Notes: generated by a model not told the origin, from the sequence alone. DNA of 64,000 nt from an uncultured Mycoplasmataceae bacterium (GCA_900544585.1 UQVX01000001.1:310001-374000); one strand, 5' to 3'. Shown: positions 22,795-36,285, counted from the first letter of the stretch. Translations and numbers: made by a program.

Positions 22795-22905
22795 CACCAC
22801 CTTGATAAAATTCATGCAATATGCATTTAGTACAAGGTTAATTAATATATCCCTCGGTAACAAATTAAGGTCACTTTGACCAGTTACTGTCTTAGGCACA
22901 TTGCA
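22795..22905 (-). promoter_or_regulatory. L10 leader (autoregulatory rplJL leader)
   Basis: On the minus strand the region reads GCCTAAGACAGTAAC, then a GGTCAAAGTGACC hairpin, then GTTACCGAGGG; GTAAC and GTTAC close the kink-turn-like domain. GCCUAAGACAGUA...UACCGAGG is the conserved core of the L10 leader, where L10(L12)4 represses its own operon. The leader starts about 20 bp after the permease stop, so the operon may be fed both by its own promoter and by read-through. Confidence 0.8.
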
Positions 22906-22919
22906 ATGTATATTTTAAC

Positions 22920-23849
22920 TTATCTTTTTGATTTATCAAAAGGTATTCCAATATTTTTAGGTGCAACATTGTATTTACTAAAGATAATCATAGCAACTAA
23001 TGTAATTGCAAAAGGAATAATTTTTGCTACATCCCGATCTAGATTTGCAGAAATTGTTAATTGATCAAACAATCTTGTTAAGAATGCAAAAACAAAAGCA
23101 ATAATAGACAAGAACGGAATTTTTCAAGAACCTGCAATTAGGATGGCAAGGGCTAAAAATCCATAACCATTAACATTACCAACAAATGTTCCACCAAGGC
23201 TGTACATATACATTCCACCAGCCAAACCAGCTAATAAACCTGAAATGCTAATTGCATATCATTGGTATTTCGTTACATTAATACCTTGGGCATCCACTGC
23301 ATTAGGATTGTTACCAATTGCTCTTAATCTTAAACCAAATGGTGTATATTTCATCATGACAAACAGACCAACAATAGCGATGACTGTTACTATAAAAATA
23401 ATAATTGTTGTTCAATAAATTTGACTATCAGGGCTTACTGCTCCAATTGACAAAAAACTTGATTGTAATTTAGTGTGCTTACCACCAGATAGCAGTGGCC
23501 CTAATGGTTCTGTTAAAAATGTGGCTAGTCCCAAAAACACCATATCAATTGCTGTCCCTGCAACTATTTGATCTGTTTTCAACCTTATGGTCAAAAAACC
23601 AAAGAGTGAAGAAGCAATTAATGTAAATACCATTGCTAACAATAATGGTAAGACAAAGCCATAATCACCTGTGACTGGATAAATCAATTCACTAAAAATA
23701 CAGAATGTTAAGGCCGCAAAAATCATTTGGCCATCAATACTAATATTTGCAATCCCTACTCTTTCACTAAAGTAACCACTCAATGTTGCTAGTGATAGAA
23801 CAACTGCTAACAAAAGAGTTAAATTAAAAATGGCGTCAAATCTTAGCAT
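22920..23849 (-). CDS. Nucleoside-type ABC transporter permease 2
   Basis: Membrane subunit of a BmpA/RbsC-family importer. 309 residues with eight to ten helices and the BPD_transp_2 signatures RVGIANISIDGQMIFAA, TDQIVAGTAID and GNNPNAVDAQGINVTKYQ. The start is ATG 23849, set by AAGGAG 7 nt upstream, rather than a longer frame. The start lies 1 nt after the stop of permease 1, so the two are probably translationally coupled. Matches the mycoplasma MG121-type gene in order and size. Confidence 0.9.
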
Positions 23850-23850
23850 T

Positions 23851-26076
23851 TTAATTTTCTCCTTGTTTGTATAAATCACTTAGTCAAGATTGCATTTCTT
23901 GTTTTTCTTTTTCATTCAAATCTAAATTATTTAATTGTTTGCAATAATGTTCGTATTTGCTATCTAATGAACCAAATAATTTAGCTCTTCATGAAAAATA
24001 CTTATTTTGTTTTATTTCATTTGATTTTTTCCAATTTTCTAATTGTTCTTTATTCTTAGTAATCTTGTTTTCATTACTAGTAATTTTTAATTTTATTTTT
24101 TGTTCCCAATCATTTCATTGTGCAACTGTCATTAAACATTTATTATCAAACTTTTGTAATTGTAACTGTAAATGGTCCTGATTACTTATTACCGATTCAT
24201 CTTTTAACAACTGTTTAAATGCACTTATTGATCAATTCAAATTTGATGAATCACATTTTATGTATTTGTATCACTCAATAAATAAAAGCAGCTTTTCCTT
24301 AATTGATAAGAAGAAGAAATATTTTCTTATTATCTCTAATACTTCTCTGTATTTGACAATTTTTTTATTCAATAAATCCACGCTTGAATGTAATATGTCT
24401 ACAGTCAATTGGTTATTTAATAAATTTTTGTATTCCAACAATTTTCCATTTAGATGAGGAATATCATTATTACACTCAATTGATTGGGTAATTGTATTAC
24501 TCATAAATTGATTAATATGATTAGCTTTTTTAGAAAAATAAATTAAAAGCTCTTGTAACGATAATTTTGTTGGTAAATTTGCTAATTTATATGAGTGATT
24601 AATTTCTCTAACTAGAGATTGATGAAGAGTAATTAACTTATTAAAACAATGATCTTTTTTGTTAACTATTTTTTGTAATTTTTTATTAATTCTATTTTCA
24701 TAGCGAATGAATTGTTGTTCTAGCACATTATTTTTTAAGTCGCTAGTGCGTTTAGCTTCTACTGATGGGCTAAAAGTATTAGTTACTTTTAAGACAAAAA
24801 TTTGCTTTAAATATTGTGTCTTAATTGCTTTCTTATCATCAAGATATTGTTTGTATAAATTGTTTATTTCTTCTTGATTTTTAATTTCTGAAAGTTGCAA
24901 ACGGTATTTGGAAATTAATATTTCCATTTCATTTTCATAATTTTTATATTGGGTGATTACTTGTGAACCATAAATAACTTTCTTAATTCATAATCAAGGA
25001 TGATAGTTAATTAAAATCACAAACATTGCAGCACCCAAAATTATCAACCCCATAATTAACTGACTAAAGGCTGGCGAGATTTGTAAAAATACAGATGATG
25101 AAGTAAATAACCCCATAATAAATGCAACTGGTGCAATTGCTAATGGATTATTCATGGCAATTAAACCAATCGCAATTCCATTTAAACCTTGGGTAGGTAA
25201 GGCATCATATTCAAACGTTAAAGGAATACTTGGAGACTGACCAGCAGTGTATAACACCATTGCCATGACTCCAGCCAAGCCACCTGAAATTGCCATTGTG
25301 GAAATTTTGATTGCTCTGACATTGTATCCTGCAAATGCTGAAGCATCAGAATTGGCACCTACTGCAATCACTTTATGACCATACGTTGTATATTTGCAAA
25401 TTGCAAATATGCCAAGAATTAAAACTATAAAAATAATTAATGTTGGTAGTCAACCACCAATATTTGGTGCAACTAATTGAAATTGACTAGGAATATCAAT
25501 TGATTGAGAAAATACTTGATTAGGATCTGGATTATAAAACTTATACACAATTAGTCTTACACTGAAAAGAATAATCCAGTTCAATAAAATGGCACTAACA
25601 ACATCATTAACATTAAGATAAACTTTTAATAATGAGGTTATGGTTGCAATTATTGCACCAAAAGCAATTGCAATGATAAGCATTAAAATAGGACCTAGTC
25701 CAGTTGGCAACATTACTCCAGTGTCATTAATGGCTTTAGAAATAATTAACACCATTAGTCCTGAAAACATCATTTGACCAGGAATTCCAATGTTAAAAAC
25801 GCCAGCTTTAAATGCAAATGAAAATGAAAATCCGCCAATTCCTAAAATGGCAATATTTCATATTAATGTTTTGTAGTCAATAAACCCTTTTGTGAATAAA
25901 TCTTTAAAGATTGCAAGTGGATCATTACCTAATGCAAAGACAATTAATAATGCGACAATGATGGCTAATGTAATACAAATCACAACAGATAATGTGTTTC
26001 TTGTTGCTGATTTACGTGATTTTGTATTTATGAATGAATCTTTTTGTAGCTGTAATCTAAACCCTAATTTTTGCAT
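23851..26076 (-). CDS. Nucleoside-type ABC permease 1 with large cytosolic C-terminal tail
   Basis: A single 741-residue frame. Residues 1-365 are a standard permease of the RbsC/YufP family (eight or more helices; LPTQGLNGIAIGLIAMNNP and DASAFAGYNVRAIKIS are recognisable). From about residue 370 to the end there is no further TM segment but some 370 residues of Lys/Glu/Gln-rich, strongly helical, coiled-coil-like sequence. Several TGA (Trp) codons lie in the tail. It overlaps the ATPase stop by 1 nt (TAATG) and ends 1 nt before permease 2. Such permeases are usually 320-520 aa, so the tail is unusual. Confidence 0.88.
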
Positions 26077-27749
26077 TATTCACCTTTCTTACCTGTCATT
26101 AGTTCACCAATTTTGGATTTGGTCATTGTTTTGCTAGAACCAATTTCTAAGAATGTCCCATTTTGCATTACTGCAATTGTGTCTGCTAAAGTTAGGATTT
26201 CATCCAATTCATATGAAATTAAGAGGATGGCCTTGCCTTCTTCTTTTTCTTTTAGGATTTGTTTGTGAATATAATTGATGGCTCCTAAATCCATACCCCG
26301 AGTTGGTTGGGTTAATATTAATACTTCGTGTTCTTTTTCCATTTCACGACCAATGATTAGTTTCTGTTGGTTACCACCAGATAACGATCTAGCCATTGTT
26401 GTCCCACGAGATGTGCCCCGGACATCATATTTTTTAATAATTTTTATGGCATTTTTACTAATTTGGTTGTGATTAATAAATCCAAAATTACTATATGGTT
26501 TATTATCAATTTGATCTAGGACAATATTTTTGTCAATCGGCATATCTAAAACTAAACCATATTTATGTCTGTCTTCTGGCACTGCTGATAGCCCTGATCT
26601 GTTTCGTTTATTTGTTGTTGAACCTGATACATCAATATTATTGATAATAATTTTTGCTTTGCCACTTGATAAAATGCCGCTAAGCATTAGTGATAATTCA
26701 CTTTGCCCATTGCCTTCTACACCAGCAATTGCAAAAATTTCCCCAGCTCTAATTTGGAAATTAATTAGTTTATTATTATCAATATTATGCTTATTAAAAA
26801 AATTGTGGAAAAATGCTTTGCTTTTTTCACTTATTGTGAGTTCTTTATTATTAATAACTATTTTTCATGCATTAACTAATTTATCTCAAAATTTATTATT
26901 TGTTATATTAGATAATCATTGACTATGAACATCCAAGTTACTAACTTCAAATTTTATTTTTTTGTCATCTAAGCTATGATGTTCATTGATAACAGGTGTA
27001 ATTTTGTGGCCAACCATTAATTCAGCAATGCTATCAATAGATTTATTAGCAATTTTAAATCTATCAATATATTGACCTCTTCTAATTACTGTTCCTGTGT
27101 TGGCAACCGACTTAATCTCAGAAAGTTTATGGGTAATAATAATTACTGTTTTGCCGTTTTCTTGGAATTTTGTAATCATTTTTAAAAATGATTCAATTTC
27201 ATTTTGAGATAAAACCGCAGTTGGCTCATCAAAGATTAAAATGTTGGCTTGGCGGTACAACAATTTTAGAATTTCAATTTTTTGTTGTTGCCCAACTGAT
27301 AATTCTTTTACTTTTTTATTTACATTTAATTTAAAATCGTATTGGTCAATTAGAGATTGTAGTTTTTCTTTTATTTCTTTTTGTTTAATAATCTCTAATC
27401 TACCTACGCCCTCTACGCCAAGGATGACGTTTTCTCACACAGTAAATTCATCTACCAACTTGAAATGTTGATGTACCATCCCTAACCCAGCATCACTTGC
27501 ATCCTTAGCAGATTCAAAATTAACTTGTTTACCATTAATCTTAATAATGCCAGAATCTGGTGAATAAACACCAAACAACATGCTCATTAAAGTGGATTTG
27601 CCAGCACCATTTTCACCTATTATTGCATGAACTTCATTTTGTTCAACTATTAAGTTCATTTTGTCATTGGCAATAACCTTACCATTTAAAAACGTTTTGG
27701 TAATATCAATCATTTCAACAGCAGGTGGTAGATGAGTTTTATTGTGCAT
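26076..27749 (-). CDS. Nucleoside-type ABC transporter, double ATPase subunit
   Basis: 557 residues containing two ABC cassettes, as in RbsA/MglA/YufO. Cassette 1 has Walker [10 protein letters not shown] near residue 45 and [15 protein letters not shown]. Cassette 2 has an altered P-loop region and the signature LSGGNQQK with Walker B-like [13 protein letters not shown]. The usual asymmetry of such proteins is present. TGA codons separate the three pieces of the open frame and read as Trp. Order binding protein-ATPase-permease-permease is that of nucleoside importers. Confidence 0.92.
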
Positions 27750-27789
27750 TATGAATATCCTTTAACTAAAATTATGGGTTAGAAGCAAT

Positions 27790-29439
27790 TTAATTAGTAT
27801 TGGGTGGATCTGGTAATTTTACTTTTTGAGTTGCTCAATATGCTGATAAACCTCTATAACATGACTCTAAGAAGCTATGGTCAAAGAGGATATTTGATGG
27901 GGATTGATAAATTATTTTAATTAAGCTCTTATTTTTTTCATAATTCGGTTTAGTAAAATAACCGTGAAGATTGTCCATTGCTGATTTTCTTTTGTCAATT
28001 GTTGATCTATTTTTCTCAATTCATTTCCAAATTAAATTAACATTACCTGTCTCTCCGTCCTTGTTTTTTAGCATTGACTCATCATTCTTATATTGATTCG
28101 CATATCATTTATCAATATCTGATTTACTTCCAGTAATTGGTAGCATCTTAAACCCTGTATTTGCAATATCTGCATAACTAAGTGTTCCTCCGCCCTCAAC
28201 CTTATATGCCTTATTTTCAGGTAAATTTAAATCATTAAATATTTTTAAATTACCCAATGCATTTGCTGCAACGATGTACTTTTCATCAATGCTTGCTGAA
28301 TCATTAATATTAAGGTTGGGATCATATATTTTCATTGCATCAACAAAATAAGGTTGACCCGCTTTACTAACACCTACACCATTATTTTTTACTGTGCCAA
28401 CTGAACTGTAACCCAATCCACCTAAATCACTTCATTCTGGATTATTTGCATTAACAGTTAACAAATCTGGATCATTAATTGATTGAGTAATTTTATTTGA
28501 TATAACATCTAGATTCTTCACACTACTAAATTGAATAACTTTGTTGTTCCCAATGTCTTGTTTAGAACCTAAATTTGGTAGTGGTAAATTAATTGTGTCA
28601 TCTTCTTCGATGGCAGAATCAACACCAATTATGATTGTTTTCTTATTCATTTGCTTAACAAGTCTAACTGCCTGAATTGCTTGAGGACCAGCAATTGGGA
28701 TTAAAGCATCAACATTTCTTCCTAAAAATTCTGTAATTAATGCATTGCCAGCAGAAGTATCAAAACTCATAGCAAAATTTTGTGAGGTCTCAGGACCTAA
28801 AAATATTTGCTTTAGTTCTTTGAAACCTGTCTTTTTGGGCACAATCTCTTTATTGAATCATTGAATGCCTTGTTGCAAACCACCCATAAATGATGTTACT
28901 GAGGAATATGGTGCTCCACCATATGTTGCTCAAGTTAGCTCTCTATCTTGGTCGGGGCCAACAAAATAACTTATATTTTCATTAAGGAATTGTCCAATGG
29001 CAATCCCTGTAATAAATGAGCCTAGGTCTGATCTAAATTGGGCTGCTGCCACATTTGTTGACCAAATTGGTTGATCTATTTCTTCATTAAATACATTATT
29101 AGAAAAAACAGGGAGACCATACTGATCATCTAGCAGTATGTACCCTGTTTTTCCTAAATATTCATAAATTGGTTTGTTACTTGATTTGCTAATATTAAGT
29201 GCCTTGTTTAATGGCGTAGTGTGAGAATAACTTGCAAGGTAAAGCAACTTAGAGCCATTAACTGCAGCTGAAAAATAAGATTGAATTAAGTCAGTTATAC
29301 TTGTTGATATTGGACCCGAAGCGTATGCCTGGTAACGATTAGAATTGCCATTAATTGCATAACCAACACCAACAAGAGTTGCAACACTTGCTACTCCTAT
29401 TGTTGATAAAGCACCAATTAACAATTTCCTTCTAATCAT
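27790..29439 (-). CDS. BmpA/PnrA-like substrate-binding protein, membrane-anchored
   Basis: First gene of the ABC importer cluster. 549 residues, longer than the common 350. Recognisable Bmp features are LITEFLGRNVDALIPIAGPQAIQAVRLVKQMNKKTIIIGVDS and a preceding ETSQNFAMSFDTSAGN. The N-terminus has one hydrophobic segment (LLIGALSTIGVASVATLVGVGYAI) but no Cys, so it looks like an uncleaved anchor, not a lipoprotein. It is 40 bp upstream of the ATPase gene. Likely ligand class is nucleosides by family; the exact ligand is not shown. Confidence 0.85.
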
Positions 29440-29510
29440 TCAGCTTATCCAATAGTTAAAACAATTTTTAATTATTATACATAAATAAAGTATATTTATA
29501 TTTCTAAAAT
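29440..29510 (-). promoter_or_regulatory. Candidate promoter of the ABC importer
   Basis: Minus-strand TATAAT (plus 29474-29479) lies 35 bp before the binding-protein start. No terminator is visible between clpB and this gene, so read-through from the heat-shock promoter is also possible. Confidence 0.4.
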
Positions 29511-31625
29511 TTAATTTATTTCTAAATTGTCAGTTTTGTCATCAAAGGAAATTTCAATCTGATGATTTTTCATTAATTTATTAGCGATAATTAGTTCTGC
29601 TAATTTGTTTTCAATGTTATTTTGAATTCATCTCTTTAATGGTCTAGCACCAAATTCATTACTAAAGGCGCGACTAGAAATTATTGATGCAATTTTTGCA
29701 TCAAATCTAACCAAATAGTCTTCGTTTTTCAATCTAATACTTAGGTCATTTAGCAATTTGTTAGCAATATCTTTGACAACATCTTCATCTAATGGATTAA
29801 AAATAATTACTTCATCAATTCTATTTACCAATTCTGGTTTTAAATATACTAATAATTCACTCATTACTTTATCTTTTTTATCTTCTAATATTAGTTGAGA
29901 ACCAATGTTGGATGTCATAATGATGATTGTATTTTTAAAATTAACATTGTGACCTTGCGAATCTTTCAAACTTCCTTCATCTAAAATTTGTAAGAACAAG
30001 TTTAAAACATCACTATGTGCCTTTTCAATTTCGTCAAACAGTAAAACACTATATGGATTTCTTCTAACAGCTTCTGTTAATGCGCCGGCTTGGTCATAAC
30101 CAATATACCCAGGTGGTGCTCCAATTAATTTAGAAACTGAATGCTTTTCCATAAATTCAGACATATCAAATCTAATCATTGATTTTTCTGAATCAAACAA
30201 ACTAAAAGCTAATGCTTTAGCTAATTCAGTCTTACCTACTCCAGTTGGTCCTAAAAATAGGAATGAGCCAATTGGTTTATTTGGATCATTAATACCCGCT
30301 CTACCTCTTAATACTGCATCAGACACCAACTTAACTGCATCATCTTGCCCTTTGACTCTTTGTTGTAATTCTTCATTTAAGTGTAAAAGTTTTTCTTTTT
30401 CAGATTCTAGAATTTTATTAATTGGAATTCCAGTTGCTTTTGCAATTACTTCACTAATTTCATTTTCTGTAACAGTATCTTTAATCATCCGATTAGATGA
30501 TTCTTTTAATTTATCTTCTGCTTGTTGTTTTTGTTGTTCAAGAGTTGGTATTTCTGAATATAAAAGTTTTGATGCTTTTGCATATTCACCAATAGCTTGA
30601 TATTGTTCAATCATTACTCTTGCGTTGTCAATTTTAGTTTTCAATGCAATAATTTCATCTGCTTGTTGTTTTTCTTTAGTTCAAACAGCAGTTAATGATT
30701 CATCTTGTTTAGCTAATTTATCTAACTTATCATTAATTTCTTTTAATCTTTCTTGTGATTTTTCATCTTGATCTTTTTCTAAAGAAACTTTTTCTGTTTT
30801 TAAATTAATAATTTCTCTTTTAATATCGTCAAGTTCTTGGGGCATAGAATGCATTTCTGTTTGCACCTTAGCACATGCTTCATCAACTAAATCAATTGCT
30901 TTATCAGGTAAAAAACGATCAGAAATATAACGTTCTGACAAATTAACTGCTGAAACTAATGCATTGTCAGTGATTTTCACACCATGAAAAACTTCTCATT
31001 TTTCTTTTAAGCCACGCATAATTGTCAAAGCTTCAGTTTTAGTTGGTTCGCTAACTAAAACTTTGGTCATTCTTCTTTCTAAAGCTGCATCACTTTCAAT
31101 ATATTGACGATACTCATTTAATGTTGTTGCTCCAATTAATTTTAATTCCCCTCTAGCCATCATTGGTTTCAAAATGTTAGCAGCATCCATTGCTCCACCA
31201 GTTTTACCCATTCCAACTAATTGATGAATTTCATCAATGAATAAAATGATTTGAGAATTTGAATTTTTTATTTCTTTAATAACTTGATTTAAACGCTCTT
31301 CAAATTGTCCTTGATAGCTGGCACCTGCAATTAATGAAGATAAATTAAGTTCCCAAATTTCTTTATCTAATAAGTTATCAGGAACATCACGATGCACAAT
31401 TCTTTGTGCTAACCCTTCAACAATAGCAGTTTTACCAACACCGGGCTCACCTATTAAAACTGGATTATTTTTGGTTTTTCTTGACAAAATTTCAATCACT
31501 CGTCTAATTTCATCATCTCTACCAATAATTGGATCAATTTTATTATTTTGTACTTCTTGATTAATATTTCTTCCATATGCTTCCAAAGGGTTGAAACCTT
31601 GTCCGCCAGTTTGTTTAATATCCAT
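29511..31625 (-). CDS. clpB: Disaggregase ClpB, N-domain-less form
   Basis: Hsp100 ATPase that resolubilises aggregates with DnaK. It starts [20 protein letters not shown], directly before NBD1 (GEPGVGKT), without the N-terminal Clp_N domain. The coiled-coil M domain (about residues 230-380) and NBD2 ([30 protein letters not shown]) follow. Length 704 aa equals the short ClpB of other mycoplasmas. GAGAGGT precedes the ATG. A CIRCE operator and TATAAT upstream show HrcA heat-shock control. Confidence 0.95.
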
Positions 31626-31659
31626 AAATTAATACCTCTCTTCTTAAGATGGTATTATC

Positions 31660-31701
31660 ATTATAAAACAATAATTAGCACTGAAATATGTAAAGTGCTA
31701 A
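31660..31701 (-). promoter_or_regulatory. CIRCE operator and promoter of clpB
   Basis: TTAGCACTG, 9 nt, then AAGTGCTAA (31675-31701) matches the CIRCE consensus bound by HrcA, differing only at the inner base pair. TATAAT on the minus strand (plus 31660-31665) lies just downstream, about 35 bp before clpB. The operator begins 2 bp from the uvrB stop codon. HrcA itself is not in this window. Confidence 0.9.
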
Positions 31702-31702
31702 T

Positions 31703-33694
31703 TTATTTTTTACCATGAGCTTCTAATTCCAAAATAATGTCACGATATTGGGCAGCTTGTTCATAATTTTTTTGTTTTGCTGCCTTTAACATTTGTTTAT
31801 GTAATTGCTTTAAAACATTTTCTTGCTCTGTTGTTTGTAATTTTTTAAAAGAATCAACATCATGAGATAAAGATTTTTTATTCTTTATGTCAAATTGAAT
31901 ATCTTCATGGATGGGTTTAATAATTGTATGAGGAATAATATTGTGCTCATGATTATACTTTTCTTGAATTTCACGACGACGATTAGTTTCATCAATTGCA
32001 TAACGCATAGCACTTGTTATTTCATCACCATACATAATTACCCTGCCATTAGCATTTCTGGCAGCCCGACCAATTATTTGAATTAGTGATTTTTCACTTC
32101 TAAAAAAACCTGGTTTATCTGCATCAAAGATTGCAACTAAACTCACTTCTGGCACATCTAATCCTTCTCTTAACAAGTTAATACCAACCACAACATCATA
32201 TAAACCTCTACGCATATTATTGATGATTTTGGAACGTTCTAGGGTCTTTAATTCATTATGTAAATATGCACACTTAATATTTTTTTGTTGTAAAAAATGA
32301 GTTAATTCCTCAGCCATTCTAATTGTCATGACAGTTACAAATGTCCGTTCATTTTTTTGTTTTTGAAGATGTAATTCACCCAATAAATCATCTAATTGGT
32401 ATTTTGTTGGTCTCACTTCAACTAGGGGATCTAGTAGTCCTGTTGGTCTAACAATTTGTTCTATAATATTATGATTGCTATAGTCTATTTCTCACTCATT
32501 AGGTGTTGCAGACACAAAAAGCGCCTTGTCAATTTTATCAAGAAACTCATTATATTCTAATGGTCTATTATCTAATGCACTGGGAAGTCTAAACCCATAT
32601 TCCACCAATGTTTGTTTTCGAGATCTATCAGTATTATACATTCCTCTAATTTGTGGTAAAGTGATATGACTTTCATCAATAATTAACAATCAATCATTTT
32701 GATTATTTAGGTAATCAAAAATGGTAAACGGTGTAGATCCTGGTGCTCTTAATTCTAAATGAGCTGCATAATTTTCAATGCCACTACAAAAGCCAAATTC
32801 TTTGATTGCTTCTAAATCATATTGAGTTCTTTGTTGAATTCTTTGTGCTTCTAATAATTTATTTTCCTTATTAAAAAACTGAATTCTTTCGCTTAACTCT
32901 GATTCAATTCTTTGTAAAGATAAATCTAGTTTATCTTTATCGGCAATGTATTCATCTGCAGTTGTAATATTAAAGAAATTTAAACTTTCCAACTTTGTAC
33001 CTGTAAGAGGATCAACTTTGGAAATACTTTCAATTTCATCACCAAAAAAACTTACTCTCAAAATAAATTTATCTGTATACCCTAATGCAATTTCAATAAC
33101 ATCACCCTTGGACCTAAAGTTCTTAGGTGTTAAACTAATTTCATTTCTTCTGTAATTTAAATTAACTAAAGCCTGGCGAAATTCTTTAATACTAATATTC
33201 TGATTAACACTAATGGGGAAGACATACTTACCAAAGCTTTGAGGTGACACAGAGGCATAAATTGCTGCCACACTAGCTACCACGATAACGTCTTCATGGT
33301 TATAGAGTGAAGTTAATGTTGATAATCTTAACATTTCAATTTCACTATTTATTTGTGATGATTTCTCAATATAAGAATCGGTCTTGGGTAAATAAGCCTC
33401 AGGTTGATAATAATCAAAGTAAGACACAAAATACTCAACTTTATTATGAGGAAATAGTTCTTTTAGTTCCAAATAAATTTGAGCTGCCAATGTTTTATTG
33501 TGCACCATTACTAATGTTTTTTTCTGCAATTGTTGAATTACATTAGCAAATGTAAATGTTTTGCCAGTCCCAGTAGCACCTAGTAAAACTTGATGCTTAA
33601 TGTTACTTTCATAATTAATAACCAATTTTTCAATTGCCTGAATTTGGTCACCTTGCGGCTTAAATTCTGACACAAGTTGAAAATGATTTTTCAT
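31703..33694 (-). CDS. uvrB: Excinuclease ABC subunit B
   Basis: Damage-verifying helicase of nucleotide excision repair, partner of UvrA (48057-50894). It shows [10 protein letters not shown] near residue 40, the beta-hairpin region [17 protein letters not shown] and helicase motifs ending QIIGRAARN. The C-terminal UVR motif ([21 protein letters not shown]) that binds UvrC is present. Two TGA (Trp) codons. Length 663 aa, normal. It starts 3 nt after the secA stop. Confidence 0.96.
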
Positions 33695-33696
33695 TT

Positions 33697-36285
33697 TTAA
33701 TCTTTCTCAACATTATTACTTAGTGTAAAATCACTAACCAATTCTGTTAATTGTTTTCAACTACTAATATTTGAGTTATCAGCAAAAACAAAATTTCACA
33801 ACATTTGTTTTTCATTCTCATTAAATAAATAAATGTCATATTTGGCATTTTCTAAATTAATTTGGTCTGATGAACTTTCAGATGTATTAATATTATTAAT
33901 TTCTACATTAACATAATCTTGATTATTACCTAAACCATGTTGTTTTAAGAAGGATACAATTTCAATCATTGATCGATGAGCAATAATATGCTTTAATGTT
34001 TGAAACATTTTGTCAACCTCTTCAATATAAATATTAAGTGGTGATTTTTGCTCATATGCTCTTAAATTAACTGATTCTCTAACTTTGCTAATCAATTCCA
34101 AGTGTCTTGTTCAACCTTTATCAATATTTACCAAAATAACTCTTCTAGCAAAATCATTAAAAATTTCACTAGTTACATCAGCAATTTTTTGATCCAAAAA
34201 ATCATTAAAGATTAATTGAACTTTATTAATAATTTCTTTTTCGTCCAAATCTAATAACATTTCATTGGTAATTTGATTTTCTTCAAACACATTATTATTT
34301 AATGATTCAACCAAAGGTTCAATATCAAAGACATCATTATTAAATTCGTTTCTATGATTATTAACAATTTCACTAATTAAAGTTTTGCTCATTCTTTTAA
34401 CCAAATTAGTTAAATCTTTTGACAATAAAACTTTATCTCTTTGTTTATAAATCAACTCTCTTTGAGAGCTTAACACAGTATCATAATCAATTAAATTTTT
34501 TCTTGTATCAAAATTAAGCGCTTCGACTCTTTTTTGAGTATTATTTAACAAACTTGAAAAAAATCTCAAATCCATGTATGTATCAGCCATTTTATCATTA
34601 GCTTTCTCATACTTGTCTCCAGCAAATCTTTTAAATAATGAATCTTGTAAACTAATAAAAAATCTTGATTCACCTGGATCACCTTGACGACCAGCTCTAC
34701 CTCTTAGTTGATTATCGATTCTTCTAGATTCATTCCGTTCTGTTCCAATGACATACAAACCACCTAATTCTTTCACTTCATCAGTTATTTTTATGTCTGT
34801 TCCACGGCCTGCCATGTATGTTGCAATTGTAACTTGGCCTTTTTGACCTGCATTTTTAATAATCTCTGCTTCTTGAGCATGATTTTTGGCATTTAAAAGT
34901 TGATGGGGAATTCCCACACGATTTAATAATAAATGTAAAATTTCAGATTCTTCAACAGCGGCTGTACCAATCAAAATTGGTTGCCCCTTGTCATGCCGTT
35001 TGATGATTTCAGCAACAATAAATTTCCATTTGGTTTTTTTATCCCCAAAAATGTAATCAGATTGATCAATTCTCTGAATTGGTCTATTAGTAGGAATTTT
35101 GACCACGACCATATTATAGATATTTAATAGCTCTTCACTCTCAGTAGCAGCTGTACCTGATACGCCAGCTAATCTACTATATAAACGAAATAGTGATTGA
35201 TAAGTAATAGTGGCGATAGTAATATTTTCTGGTTTGATGCTTAAATATTCTTTTGCTTGTAGTGCTTGTTGCAACCCTGCACTGTAACTTCTACCTTCCA
35301 TAATCCGACCAGTAAATTGGTCAACTAAAACAATTTCCTCTTCACCTTGAGCATTTGGTCTTACAATATATTCTTTTCCATTAGAAAACAAATAGACTGC
35401 TTTTAAGGCATTTAAAATTTTGTGTACTAAATCACTATTTTCTACATCATAAATATTATCTGTTCTAAAAAAATCTTCTGCTTTTTCACTACCAGAATCA
35501 GTCAAAGTAACAGAATATGATTCTTGATCAATTAAATAATCACCTTCTTGTAATGTTTTTACAAAACTATCAACATGAATGTAATCCATAATGTCAGATG
35601 ATGGTGATCCAGAAATAATTAATGGTGTTCTAGCTTCATCAATAAGTATTGAATCAGCCTCATCAACAATAGCAAAGTTCAATGAACGTTGAACTTTGTC
35701 ATTGTAATCCATCACCATGTTATCTCTTAAATAATCAAATCCTAATTCTGAATTTGAACAATATGTTACATCGCAACCATAATTAACTCTTTTTTCATTG
35801 GCGTTCATTGCTGCTTTTATATAACCAACTGTTAAACCTAATTGGTTCAATACACCTGCAGAGAATTCTGCATCCCGTTGTACCAAGTATTCATTGACAG
35901 AAACAATATGAACACCCTTTTTAGTCAATGCTGCAACATATGATGCTAAAACTAATGTTAAGGTTTTACCTTCACCAGTCATCATTTCAGCAAAGTCACC
36001 TAAATAAACAACAATTGCCCCAATTAATTGCACTTTGTATGCAAGCATGTTGTAGGTTTTATAAAATGCTTCTCTAATTACACACAAAGCCTCAACCAAA
36101 ATATCATCAAGAGTTGTTTTATTATTTACAACATCATCAATAAATGTTTGAGTTCTCACTTTCAACTCATCTATTGATAAGTTTCTAAATTCATTTTCAC
36201 GAAATAGAACTTTTTCTGCAATACTATCAGCTTTTTTTAAAATTCTTGAGGCTGGATTAACACGGTCAGTGAACGTAAAGCGCAT
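33697..36285 (-). CDS. secA: Preprotein translocase ATPase SecA
   Basis: Motor of the Sec pathway. It contains the DEAD-type motor with [29 protein letters not shown] and [14 protein letters not shown]. Length is 862 aa with start ATG 36285 ([10 protein letters not shown]), which overlaps the upstream ATPase stop by 1 nt (TAATG). The longer frame to 36300 is less likely. The C-terminal zinc-binding SEC-C motif is absent, as in other mycoplasmas. Two TGA (Trp) codons lie in the last 130 residues. Confidence 0.96.
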
